DNA of 18,050 nucleotides from Candidatus Poseidoniaceae archaeon (GTDB lineage: Archaea; Thermoplasmatota; Poseidoniia; Poseidoniales; Poseidoniaceae), in contig JAQXFM010000246.1 in assembly GCA_029250305.1 (NCBI GenBank), positions 1 through 18,050 of the forward strand, given 5' to 3'. The notes beneath the pieces are model-generated. The model did no database searches. It was not told where the DNA came from and was given only the letters and a program-made list of their open reading frames with translations. This document shows positions 7,042-14,921 of the stretch, one piece after another. Position numbers and translations under genes: made by a program. Position 1 is the stretch's first letter. Each line of letters opens with the position of its first letter.

Positions 7042-10000
7042 ATGTCTAGGCGAGCACAGGGCTTCCTCCTTATTTTTTTAATGTCGATTATGGCATTGGC
7101 GCCGGGAGCGCTCGGTGCCGATTCTGATGGCGATGGCGTGGACAACTCCGTTGACGATTGTCCATGGGCAGCAGGCACATCAAGCGTTGACAGGGACGGA
7201 TGCCCTGACAGGGACAGTGATGGGACTTCCGACATCAACGATGGATGGTCAATCAACAACCCAAATTTCCAAAATGAATTCACTCTCAATGCCAATTCAG
7301 ACTATCATGATGTGGAATACTCTCCCTCTGGTGAATTCATTGTGACGGGCTCCGAAGATGGCTTTGTTCGTGTATGGAACGCAACCACTCACGTCAACAT
7401 TCGTTCCGCTAATGCAATTCCCGGTGGCGAAGTGACATCGGTCGATTTTTCCCCAGACGGACAATACGTTGCGGCAGGTCTTGACGATGACACAATGGAT
7501 ATCTATTACTCCAACAACCTCACATCCGTCCATGGCACCATCAGCGTGGATGTAGGTGGCGGCGATTATGTTAATGATGTCGAGTTCTCTCCAGACAGTT
7601 CACTTGTTGCCGTTTCAATTGGTCGCTCAGGCAATGGAGGCACCAACGGGCAAGTGTTCCTAATCCAAACCTCGGACGGACAGAACTTACACAGCCTGAA
7701 TCCCAGCAACGAAGATCGATTCTTTGATGCAGCGTTCTCTCCAGACGGGGAGCACATCGCATTGGCCGGAAACGGTGATTTCTACGTTGTCAACGTCACT
7801 TCAACAGCAACCGTTTGGTCCATCAGCGATCCACCTGCAAGCGTGAACGCAATCGCTTGGTCGCCAGATGGAAACTACATCTCCATGTGCGGTGGGTGGG
7901 AAGGCCAATCTGCAAGTTTCGACATGTATGAATTCAACGGAGCCTCTTGGACCCGCATTTGGCAAAAGACCACCACCACATCATGCGCATCCACTGCCTT
8001 CTCCCATGACAGTTCACAGGTTGCTGTAGGCATGTACTGGTACCAAGCCGATGGTAACACCGCACGAATCTACAACTCAGACACAGGCGTCCAAATCGAC
8101 GCTTTCAGCGGCCCTCGTCCAGGCGGTTGTACGTCGGGGAACAACAACAACTGCGGTCAAATCGAAGGCCTCACATGGAGTCCTGATAGCACTCACATTG
8201 TCACGGCACACGGTCGAAATGACGAGGGTGTCTACTATTGGTACGCTGACATTGATGAGGACAACGACGGCTACAACACCACCGATCAGGGTGACGGCAT
8301 CGTCGATGCATTCCCAAGCGAAGGCTCTCAATGGGATGACACCGATAACGATGGATACGGTGACAATCCAGCACCTGCTTTCCAACCTGATGCTTGCCTG
8401 ACGGTCTTTGGCACCTCGACTGAAGACCGGTTTGGTTGCCCTGATGGGGATGGCGACGGATGGTCCGATGAGGGCGATTATTACCCGGCAGACTCCTTGC
8501 AATGGGCCGACACCGATGGCGATGGATACGGTGACAATTACTACTTCGATCTCAGCAGCGCTCAACTTCATATGAACCAATCTGGTGATGCATTCCCAGA
8601 TGACGCAACACAGTGGAACGACACCGATGGCGATGGATATGGCGACAATTACCAAAACACATCATGGGATAATTTCCGCGCACCAGAATGGCCTGGATTG
8701 CTTCAGGTTGCCGCAAACAACCCAGACGTCTTCCCACTCGACCGCACACAATGGCTTGACACCGACGGGGACTGGGTTGGCGACAACCAAATGAGTGACC
8801 GAGCGGATGGCTGCCCAACAATTTGGGGCGATTCCGAGTTTGACCGTCTTGGCTGCGCTGACACCGATGGTGATGGCTGGTCAGACCCTGATGCGAACTG
8901 GCCGTCCACAGGCAATTGCTACCAAGCGGACGCGTTCCCGAACGACCCTACTCAATGGTGTGATGAAGACGGCGATGGCTTCGGCAGCAACCTCAGCGGA
9001 AACGATGCTGATGAATGTCCGAATGAAGCAGGAACTTCAACCATTGATCGAATTGGATGCGCTGACCGTGACAACGATGGCTACTCAAACGCAGGCGATC
9101 CGTTCCCTGATGACTCCACCCAATGGGCTGACCGCGACGGCGACAACCGTGGCGACAACGCAGACGGTAACAACCCGGACGCATTCCCAGATGACACCTC
9201 CCAATGGAAGGACACCGATGGCGATGGCCGTGGCGATAATCCAAACGGCTTCAACGGTGATGCGTTCTGGCAAGACCCCGATCAGTGGGAAGACAGCGAC
9301 GGCGACGGTTACGGTGACAATTTCATCGACACTGATGGCGATGGCCTCTCCGAAGGTTACTCCGATGTGTGCCCGCTTGTGTTTGGCAAATCAACCGATG
9401 CCCTCACCCGCGGGTGCTCAGACTACGACGGCGATGGTTTCGTCGATCCGGTCGATGCCTTCCCTGAAGATCCGTTCCAATGGGCGGATTCCGATGAAGA
9501 CGGTTACGGCGACAACAGCCTTGTGCCAAGCGGTGACGACTGTGCCGATGTCTTCGGTAAATCCTTCGAAAACAACCGACAAGGCTGCCCAGACGCGGAT
9601 CTTGATGGTTGGGCTGACGTCGACGATGCATTCCCATACGACACCCTCCAGTGGGTTGACACCGACGGCGACGGCTGGGGTGACAACTATGTTTGGTTCA
9701 ACGACACCATTGCAGACCTCGACAACCCTGGAGAATTCATTCAAATCCGAAACCAATCGGGCGATGCTTTCCCAACGGTGCCTGACCAGTGGTCGGACAT
9801 GGACGGCGACGGCTGGGGCGACAATCAAACCAGTTTCTTCCAACCTGATGCGTTCCCATTCCAACCGAGCCAATGGAACGACTTTGATGGCGATGGCTTC
9901 GGCGACAACAGTGTCTACGACCCTGACGGCGATGAAGGTCCATTGACTCCAATGCCGGCCTTTGAACCCGATTCTTGCCGCAAGGCCTTCGGAACCTCAA

Positions 10001-10512
10001 CGCTTGAAGAATACGGCTGCCTCGACAGCGATGGTGACGGGCGAGCTGATGTTTATGACCCATGCCCATGGGATCCAGCCGTCACCAACGGTGTACTTAC
10101 CGGGCCAGATGCGGTCACATGCACCATCACCAGCGATCCAAATGCTGTTGACCAATCCACCGATGATTCTGAATCATTGATGGGCAGTTCAACGACCATG
10201 ATCTTCATGGGCGGGGCGATTGTCCTTCTGCTTGGCCTTATTTTCGTCGCCCAGGTGGCAAAGGCTGCCAGCAAGCGTAAATCCTCGGTAGCTCGTGCTG
10301 AAGAGCGCAAGGTCAACCTCGCATTCTCAGAAGAAGAAGAGCGCCGACTTGCGTGGATTGAGCACTATGTCGCTGCGGGTGAACTCGATGAAGCAAGGGC
10401 GCTTGGCTGGGAAGAGCCGTCCGCTCTTCCACAATGGAAGCAACACGAAATGGCTGAACAAGCGGCAACACAAGCTGCGATCCCCACCATGATGGACTTG
10501 GATAATCTGTGA
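7042..10512 (+). CDS. Cell-surface WD40-like beta-propeller / calcium-binding (TSP3-like) repeat protein with C-terminal membrane anchor
   Basis: A 1156-residue exported protein. Residues 1-26 form a signal peptide (RR, hydrophobic core, then PGALGA before DSDGDG). One Cys-paired, Asp-rich unit lies at 27-65. Residues about 80-400 hold WD40-like blades (VEYSPSGEFIVTGSEDG, VDFSPDGQYVAAG, AAFSPDGEHIALAG, IAWSPDGNYISMCG, LTWSPDSTHIVTAHG). Residues about 403-1012 are Asp-rich repeats of the thrombospondin type-3 / EF-loop kind (DTDGDGYGDN). A transmembrane helix at about 1052-1073 (MIFMGGAIVLLLGLIFVAQVA) is followed by basic residues and an 80-residue charged cytoplasmic tail (WIEHYVAAGELDEARALGWEEP). 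The ectodomain probably binds Ca2+ and forms a stiff stalk presenting a propeller. It ends 5 bp from the convergent hydrolase gene. The ligand is unknown: adhesion, sensing or capture are all possible. Confidence 0.85.
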   Translation: MSRRAQGFLLIFLMSIMALAPGALGADSDGDGVDNSVDDCPWAAGTSSVDRDGCPDRDSDGTSDINDGWSINNPNFQNEFTLNANSDYHDVEYSPSGEFIVTGSEDGFVRVWNATTHVNIRSANAIPGGEVTSVDFSPDGQYVAAGLDDDTMDIYYSNNLTSVHGTISVDVGGGDYVNDVEFSPDSSLVAVSIGRSGNGGTNGQVFLIQTSDGQNLHSLNPSNEDRFFDAAFSPDGEHIALAGNGDFYVVNVTSTATVWSISDPPASVNAIAWSPDGNYISMCGGWEGQSASFDMYEFNGASWTRIWQKTTTTSCASTAFSHDSSQVAVGMYWYQADGNTARIYNSDTGVQIDAFSGPRPGGCTSGNNNNCGQIEGLTWSPDSTHIVTAHGRNDEGVYYWYADIDEDNDGYNTTDQGDGIVDAFPSEGSQWDDTDNDGYGDNPAPAFQPDACLTVFGTSTEDRFGCPDGDGDGWSDEGDYYPADSLQWADTDGDGYGDNYYFDLSSAQLHMNQSGDAFPDDATQWNDTDGDGYGDNYQNTSWDNFRAPEWPGLLQVAANNPDVFPLDRTQWLDTDGDWVGDNQMSDRADGCPTIWGDSEFDRLGCADTDGDGWSDPDANWPSTGNCYQADAFPNDPTQWCDEDGDGFGSNLSGNDADECPNEAGTSTIDRIGCADRDNDGYSNAGDPFPDDSTQWADRDGDNRGDNADGNNPDAFPDDTSQWKDTDGDGRGDNPNGFNGDAFWQDPDQWEDSDGDGYGDNFIDTDGDGLSEGYSDVCPLVFGKSTDALTRGCSDYDGDGFVDPVDAFPEDPFQWADSDEDGYGDNSLVPSGDDCADVFGKSFENNRQGCPDADLDGWADVDDAFPYDTLQWVDTDGDGWGDNYVWFNDTIADLDNPGEFIQIRNQSGDAFPTVPDQWSDMDGDGWGDNQTSFFQPDAFPFQPSQWNDFDGDGFGDNSVYDPDGDEGPLTPMPAFEPDSCRKAFGTSTLEEYGCLDSDGDGRADVYDPCPWDPAVTNGVLTGPDAVTCTITSDPNAVDQSTDDSESLMGSSTTMIFMGGAIVLLLGLIFVAQVAKAASKRKSSVARAEERKVNLAFSEEEERRLAWIEHYVAAGELDEARALGWEEPSALPQWKQHEMAEQAATQAAIPTMMDLDNL
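8248..10077 (+). repeat. In-frame array of Asp-rich calcium-binding repeats
   Basis: The array contains 12 recognisable QW-x-D-x-D-x-D-G-x-G-D-N units; in two of them a key position is altered (DGDWVGDN, DGFGSN). Interspersed are six Cys-paired units of the form C-x(13-14)-C with GTS or GKS inside and DxDxDG after; a seventh copy sits at the protein N terminus. At DNA level some copies are nearly identical, for example GACACCGATGGCGATGGATA at 8509-8528 and again at 8620-8639. This pattern indicates expansion by internal duplication. The even Asp/Gly codon periodicity opens long spurious frames on both strands. Confidence 0.85.
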
Positions 10513-10517
10513 GCAAT

Positions 10518-11273
10518 TCACGAATCTTGGCTGCGTTTTCGACGAGCTTTTTCGGCCATGGAGTCATCAAAGGCTAGGAAAGGAAGGCTCGCCCATGCTG
10601 TGTCGTCATCAAGGGCGAGCAAGGCCTCGTTCGTTCGAAGGACCTCACCGACCACCATCGTTGTGGGCGTCTGTCCGTCAGAAAGTTGGTACTGGTGGCC
10701 AGGGAGAACAACTGTGCCTTCGTCCAATTGGTGCATTTGGTGGCGAAGGTAGTGCAATGTGGACCGTTGAACTTCGGGATCGCCTCCGTACAAATCGGTT
10801 CGACCGCACCGCCCGAGGAACAAACAATCGCCGGAAATAACGAGCCCCTCTCCGATGAACGTGGTGTGGCCTGGCGTGTGACCTGGCGTACAATGAGCCT
10901 CAAATTCTAACAAACCACATTTTAACTTCACATGCGAATTTGGTTGATGTTGCCATTCTTCATCGACCGCACCCTCCCATCCACGTTCCCGTTCAAGAGC
11001 ATGACATTGGACGCGAAGTGAATCTCCCAGAGATTGTTTCAGCGCATCCACTCCTTTGGCATGGTCCCAGTGGCTGTGTGTTAGCCAGACTTGGTCGAGC
11101 ACCCAGCCATGCTGGACACACGTGTTTTGCCAGTAGTCCCCATCGAAAGGGTCGACGATCACTGCTTGTTTTGTTTGCTGACATACGATGAGGTGATTGA
11201 GGTTGTCCCACTCGCCCAGTTGGGCTTGCAGTACGACGATTCGCTCGTTTTCAATAATCGTCAATGGATTCAT
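10518..11273 (-). CDS. Metallo-beta-lactamase-fold hydrolase (glyoxalase II / ETHE1-like)
   Basis: A 251-residue binuclear-metal MBL-fold enzyme. The THSHWDH motif gives His66, His68, Asp70 and His71. CTPGHTPGH supplies His132, SGDCLF supplies bridging Asp149, GRCGRTDLYGGDP (155-166) is the family loop, and LPGHQY supplies His193. The GRCGRTD loop occurs in glyoxalase II, ETHE1 persulfide dioxygenase and related MBL proteins, so the substrate could be a glutathione thioester, a persulfide or another thiol conjugate. The open frame continues to 11390, but homology starts at MNPLTIIE. ATG 11273 has AAAGGCGAG upstream, so that start is chosen. It is a cytosolic protein with no signal peptide. 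It is convergent with the surface protein (5 bp apart) and divergent from the membrane regulator (67 bp). Confidence 0.85.
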   Translation of the reverse strand: MNPLTIIENERIVVLQAQLGEWDNLNHLIVCQQTKQAVIVDPFDGDYWQNTCVQHGWVLDQVWLTHSHWDHAKGVDALKQSLGDSLRVQCHALERERGWEGAVDEEWQHQPNSHVKLKCGLLEFEAHCTPGHTPGHTTFIGEGLVISGDCLFLGRCGRTDLYGGDPEVQRSTLHYLRHQMHQLDEGTVVLPGHQYQLSDGQTPTTMVVGEVLRTNEALLALDDDTAWASLPFLAFDDSMAEKARRKRSQDS

Positions 11274-11340
11274 CTGTGGCTCGCCTTTACACACCGTATG
11301 GACCGCTGGGCTTTCAAGTGATGAGAACCTCTCTCTGCAC
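11274..11340. promoter_or_regulatory. Divergent promoter region MBL hydrolase / membrane regulator
   Basis: A 67-bp gap holding the ribosome site of the hydrolase (AAAGGCGAG on the minus strand, about 11279-11287). On the plus strand GATGAGAAC (about 11322-11330) is at best a weak ribosome site. No clear palindrome or strong TATA element was seen. Confidence 0.3.
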
Positions 11341-13950
11341 ATGGCGGGGCGTATGCGTGGCGGTGCAGCGGTTCTTGTGACCCTGCTCATGTTCTCGATG
11401 CTGCCCGCAGTGGCACAAGCAGAAACAGGCGATTTAGCCTTTGAATCAACCCTAAATCTTGACGCAGAGAAGGGGTATTACGCCACTGGTGACACGGTTG
11501 TTCTTCAACCTACTATGGCCAACAATGGTGACTCAACTACCTATGAAAACGATCCATCATGCGGTGCAGTGTTGCAAATCATGAACCCAAGCGGCGAGCG
11601 TATTGTGGATGGCCAAACCCTTTGCCGCGGACAATCTCAAATTGAGGACCTCGCATCTGGAGAAGTCAATGTGTTTTCTGCGGTTGAATGGGACCTCCTT
11701 GCTGATGACGGAACAGAAGTTCAACCGGGTTGGTACACCGCCATCGTGCTTCACACGGCAACAGGCCTCACTTCGAGCCACCAACTTCACATTCAAACCG
11801 ATGTCATTCCACCGTCTGATCTTACCTTGGCCATCGAAGCAACCAGTCGTCTCGGCCCTCTTGTCTCAAGCGAAGAAATTGTGCTCACGGTGACGTTGTA
11901 CAATCCAACATCAGCACCAATCGCCCTTCCAGACCTCGGCGGATGTTTGTTGCAGTTCAGTGTGAATGATGCCACGTCACTTTCGTCAGAATGCCTCCCA
12001 TCTTTTACACAAATTGAGGCGTTTGAACAAACCCTCATCGAGCAGCGACTCCTTCCTGCTGGTGCTTTAGATGCAGGTCAGAACGTCATTTCAGTCGCCC
12101 TTCCAGGCAACGCACTCAGCGCCTCGTTGAACCTCGACATCGCCCTGCCGGCTGATGATTTTACGGTTGAATGGCAGGACCAACTTGAGGTGAGCATCGA
12201 TGGGCTCGAAGATGGCTTGTACGGTGATGGTGAGATGATGTCCACTTCCATGCTAATGGAGAATGTTGGCGATGAGCAGCAATCGATGCGGTTCACCGAT
12301 ACATGCCGTGCTGAACTTTGGATCGTCAACGACCAAGGCGATGTCGTCTTCGACAGCCGTTCGCTCAAGACCTGTAACGCAGTTGACTTGGACTACAACC
12401 TCGATCCTGAAGAAGAAGCAATGTTCACGCTGCCTGATTGGACCTTTACCGATTTGCAAGGATGCCAAATTTCATCTGGGTTTTACACCGCCATCGTCGA
12501 GGTACCTCAATTACATCTTTCCAGTTCCAACAGCATTGACTACGAGCGCCTCACGGCCACCAACTGCGCCCAGGCACTGCCTCTTGACCTATCGACATCC
12601 CTCTCCGGAATCGAGAACGGATTTGACCTCAGCGTGACGGTTGCACCGCAAGTGAGCGAAGTTGATTTGCGATGGATTGGACCATGTTCAGTTACAGTTT
12701 CCATTGTTGAAGTTGATTCGTCCGAAGAAGTTCACCGTCAAGCATCATTGTGCAACGAGCACGATGGAAGGCACCTAAGTTTGCCTTACAGCGTTGATGA
12801 TCAGTTGGTGCTCAATGTTGGCGAAGTCAACATGGTTGATTTCAACAACGTGACCCTACCCGATGGAACCTATCAGATGGTTGTGACCCTCGAAGCGAAC
12901 CCAAGCACTTCCGCAGGCTTTGTGTTCGAATGGCCAATTGTTGAGACCGTAGCGCCGGAACCTGTGGAAATCGTAGCAGAACCACAACCTGAGGAAGCTC
13001 GTCTTGTGAGTGGAACTTGGTCGGGGATTCTGACGGAAGATGGCACGTGTTGGATCCTCGACAGCCCACAAGAAGGTCAATTGCTGCTCTCTCGTGCCGC
13101 ACTCGGTTCGTGGACCCCTCAACAAGGCTGGTCTGGAACCTACCAAGCCCTCAGTACGGCCGCAGCCCCACAATGTGCAAACTTCCAAGCCCCTTCGCTC
13201 GAATTGATAAGTGTCGAAACCGAAACCAGTCCGGTTGTTGAACAAACAACTGAACAACAATCGGATGCCCCAATCCAGTTGGCCAACGATGAACAAACCA
13301 CACCGATCGCAACAACACTGGTCGTGGTTGTCACGACCACATCCCTGCTTTCCTTGCTCGTTTCTGTTGTGCTTGGAAACGAATCCTTCCGAATCCCTTC
13401 CACAGCAGCAGGTTTGTGGTTCCTCGGCATGGTTGGAAGAACGCATGAGACCACTGATGGGCGCTACCAACGTGGACGTCTGATGGGGTACTTGACAGCA
13501 AATCCCGGATGCCACTTCCGCGCTTTGATGGCTGCGCTTGACATGAGCAATGGACAAATCACCCACCATCTCCGAATTCTTGAGGCAGAGGAGGCCATCT
13601 GGCGACGCAAAGATGGACGCCTCGTCCGCTACTACCCACTCACCAACACCATGAGTCCAGGCATGAGCGAAGAGGAACTTCCAGTCCCACCGCTCTCCCC
13701 AGATCCAAACAGCCTGCAAGGAAAAATCCTGACGCTTTTGGATGCCGATGGCCCAATGGGTGAATTCCCGACACAAGCTGAACTCGCCAAGCGTTTGGAG
13801 AAGAGCCAGCAATTGGTTTCCCACCATTTGCGTACCTTGCAAAAGTTCGGCCTCGTCGAGAAGCGAAAGATGGGCATCAAGAATCGTTACAAGCTGACAA
13901 GGGAAGCAATTTTCTTGCTCGAAACAAATGACGACTTCATTCGTGATTGA
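11341..13950 (+). CDS. Membrane-anchored transcriptional regulator with Cys-paired beta-sandwich ectodomain and two winged helices
   Basis: An 869-residue protein. Residues 1-27 are a signal peptide (hydrophobic core, cleavage likely after AQA). Residues about 31-535 hold four modules of about 110-125 residues. Modules 1 and 3 resemble BsuPI/Ig-like domains (GYYATGDTVVLQPTMANNGD; EVQPGWYTAIV and ISSGFYTAIV). Cysteines pair up as 74/95, 202/218, 322/345, 449/471 (with 375, 409, 570 and 612), as expected for disulfides outside the membrane. A Pro/Glu linker and a small domain (556-620) follow, then a transmembrane helix at about 656-678. The cytoplasmic part has winged helix 1 at 708-768 (RGRLMGYLTANPGCHFRAL, SNGQITHHLRIL) and winged helix 2 at 790-855 (SQQLVSHHLRTLQKFGLV). 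Homology dictates ATG 11341; the open frame extends to 11197 without merit. It probably couples an outside signal to DNA binding at the membrane. Targets and ligand are unknown. The last 14 bp overlap the convergent GHMP kinase gene. Confidence 0.82.
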   Translation: MAGRMRGGAAVLVTLLMFSMLPAVAQAETGDLAFESTLNLDAEKGYYATGDTVVLQPTMANNGDSTTYENDPSCGAVLQIMNPSGERIVDGQTLCRGQSQIEDLASGEVNVFSAVEWDLLADDGTEVQPGWYTAIVLHTATGLTSSHQLHIQTDVIPPSDLTLAIEATSRLGPLVSSEEIVLTVTLYNPTSAPIALPDLGGCLLQFSVNDATSLSSECLPSFTQIEAFEQTLIEQRLLPAGALDAGQNVISVALPGNALSASLNLDIALPADDFTVEWQDQLEVSIDGLEDGLYGDGEMMSTSMLMENVGDEQQSMRFTDTCRAELWIVNDQGDVVFDSRSLKTCNAVDLDYNLDPEEEAMFTLPDWTFTDLQGCQISSGFYTAIVEVPQLHLSSSNSIDYERLTATNCAQALPLDLSTSLSGIENGFDLSVTVAPQVSEVDLRWIGPCSVTVSIVEVDSSEEVHRQASLCNEHDGRHLSLPYSVDDQLVLNVGEVNMVDFNNVTLPDGTYQMVVTLEANPSTSAGFVFEWPIVETVAPEPVEIVAEPQPEEARLVSGTWSGILTEDGTCWILDSPQEGQLLLSRAALGSWTPQQGWSGTYQALSTAAAPQCANFQAPSLELISVETETSPVVEQTTEQQSDAPIQLANDEQTTPIATTLVVVVTTTSLLSLLVSVVLGNESFRIPSTAAGLWFLGMVGRTHETTDGRYQRGRLMGYLTANPGCHFRALMAALDMSNGQITHHLRILEAEEAIWRRKDGRLVRYYPLTNTMSPGMSEEELPVPPLSPDPNSLQGKILTLLDADGPMGEFPTQAELAKRLEKSQQLVSHHLRTLQKFGLVEKRKMGIKNRYKLTREAIFLLETNDDFIRD

Positions 13951-14830
13951 TGACTTCAGTTCGTTGAAGGCCTTCAAAATCGATGTTCCACTCGATGTGC
14001 GTCCAGTTCTCTGCCTCTGCTGCCGTCCTGATTCGTTGTGCAACTGCGTCACCTTGACTCCGTAACACGCCAACGACACCACCGCCGCCAGCCCCCATGG
14101 CTTTCCATGCAAGGACTTCCCCCGAAGCCTCGAGCGGATCAAGCACGCTCCGGAAAGGTGCGTGGAGAGCAGGGTTTAGCAATTCGACCCCGTTCATCAC
14201 CGTTCTCAATGCTTCACCGAACGCAGTTTTCTGTTCCTCGACAATGGCCACATGCATGGCTTGGCCAGCACGCTGTAACGCACTCAAGCCTTCTGCAACC
14301 GCTTCATCACCCGCAGCGTAGCGTTCCCAAACGGATTGATGCAGGTTTCCAGAGACATGAGGCAGGCCCGTATCGAACAGCATCAGGTGTTGGCGGAGCC
14401 AATTGGTGAATTCAACAGATGGTTTCAATGAAATTCGATGTACTGCATCGCCATCAAAGGATAGGTGTTGCACGCCACCGAAAGCACTCGCCCACTGGTC
14501 TTGGCGTCCACCAGTGTTGCCGAGGACCGCCTCGAATTGATACGCCTTTTCTGCGATCTGAGCCGGATCTTCATTCAATGGGCGAATCGCTGCAACAAGA
14601 GCGACGTTCATGGCACCAGAAGTGCCGAGACCACAACCAGTCGGCATGTCCGTTTGGTAGGCGACCTTGAGCTTGCGCTGATTATCGACATCACATGTCG
14701 CTGTTACATATTGGTCAATGGCGATGTTGACCACCTCGCCTGTGTGTGTGGCGCAGTATGCTGCAACATCGGTCCAGCCGCCTGCAAGGTCGATTCGAAC
14801 AGGCACCTTCACGGTGATTCGCTTCGCCAT
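13937..14830 (-). CDS. GHMP family sugar kinase (fucokinase / heptose-7-phosphate kinase-like)
   Basis: A 297-residue GHMP kinase. Motif 1 is PVRIDLAGGWTD (10-21), the ATP loop is GCGLGTSGA (65-73), the sugar-kinase stretch GGRQDQWASAFGG (107-119) places the likely catalytic Asp at 111, and motif 3 is GAGGGG (246-251). The GGWTD and GGRQDQ signatures match the branch with L-fucokinase and D-glycero-D-manno-heptose 7-phosphate kinase (HddA), not mevalonate, homoserine or shikimate kinases. It should phosphorylate a hexose or heptose on the way to a nucleotide sugar, so it could serve the same glycan pathway as the flippase and GT4 about 10 kb away. It is divergent from leucyl-tRNA synthetase and overlaps the membrane regulator gene by 14 bp tail to tail. 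The exact sugar is undetermined. Confidence 0.85.
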   Translation of the reverse strand: MAKRITVKVPVRIDLAGGWTDVAAYCATHTGEVVNIAIDQYVTATCDVDNQRKLKVAYQTDMPTGCGLGTSGAMNVALVAAIRPLNEDPAQIAEKAYQFEAVLGNTGGRQDQWASAFGGVQHLSFDGDAVHRISLKPSVEFTNWLRQHLMLFDTGLPHVSGNLHQSVWERYAAGDEAVAEGLSALQRAGQAMHVAIVEEQKTAFGEALRTVMNGVELLNPALHAPFRSVLDPLEASGEVLAWKAMGAGGGGVVGVLRSQGDAVAQRIRTAAEAENWTHIEWNIDFEGLQRTEVINHE

Positions 14831-14921
14831 ACCTTAGCGCAGTTTGAGGGGACTCATGAAGAGTCGCATTCAAGACAAGAATGCCTGTGGCATGAACGCC
14901 CCGAAGGGGAATGGTGAGTCT
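14831..14921. promoter_or_regulatory. Divergent leader region GHMP kinase / leucyl-tRNA synthetase
   Basis: A 91-bp gap if LeuRS starts at 14922. It holds two small perfect hairpins: GACTC-atgaa-GAGTC (14851-14865) and CCCC-gaa-GGGG (14899-14909). A ribosome site GGTGAG (14913-14918) follows, 3 nt before ATG 14922. An earlier in-frame ATG at 14856 is preceded by GAGGGG, so a longer LeuRS N terminus is possible. No T-box or other known riboswitch was recognised. Confidence 0.4.

Noticed and set aside
9418..9873. Minus-strand frame in the repeat array
   Set aside because: The reverse reading of the same periodic codons; no homology and overlaps a certain coding region.
8795..9946. 383-codon plus-strand frame within the repeat array
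   Set aside because: An out-of-frame reading of the Asp/Gly repeats, giving low-complexity Thr/Met/Ala sequence; produced by repeat periodicity.
8248..10077. CRISPR-like or minisatellite array
   Set aside because: The repeats are in frame, encode calcium-loop motifs, vary in length and lack uniform spacers.
11197..11340. Upstream extension of the membrane regulator
   Set aside because: It overlaps the hydrolase 5' end and would place 48 residues ahead of a clear signal peptide.
12856..14142. 428-codon open frame on the minus strand
   Set aside because: It runs antisense to the C-terminal part of the membrane regulator and into the GHMP kinase gene, has no recognisable domain, and both sense frames are well supported.
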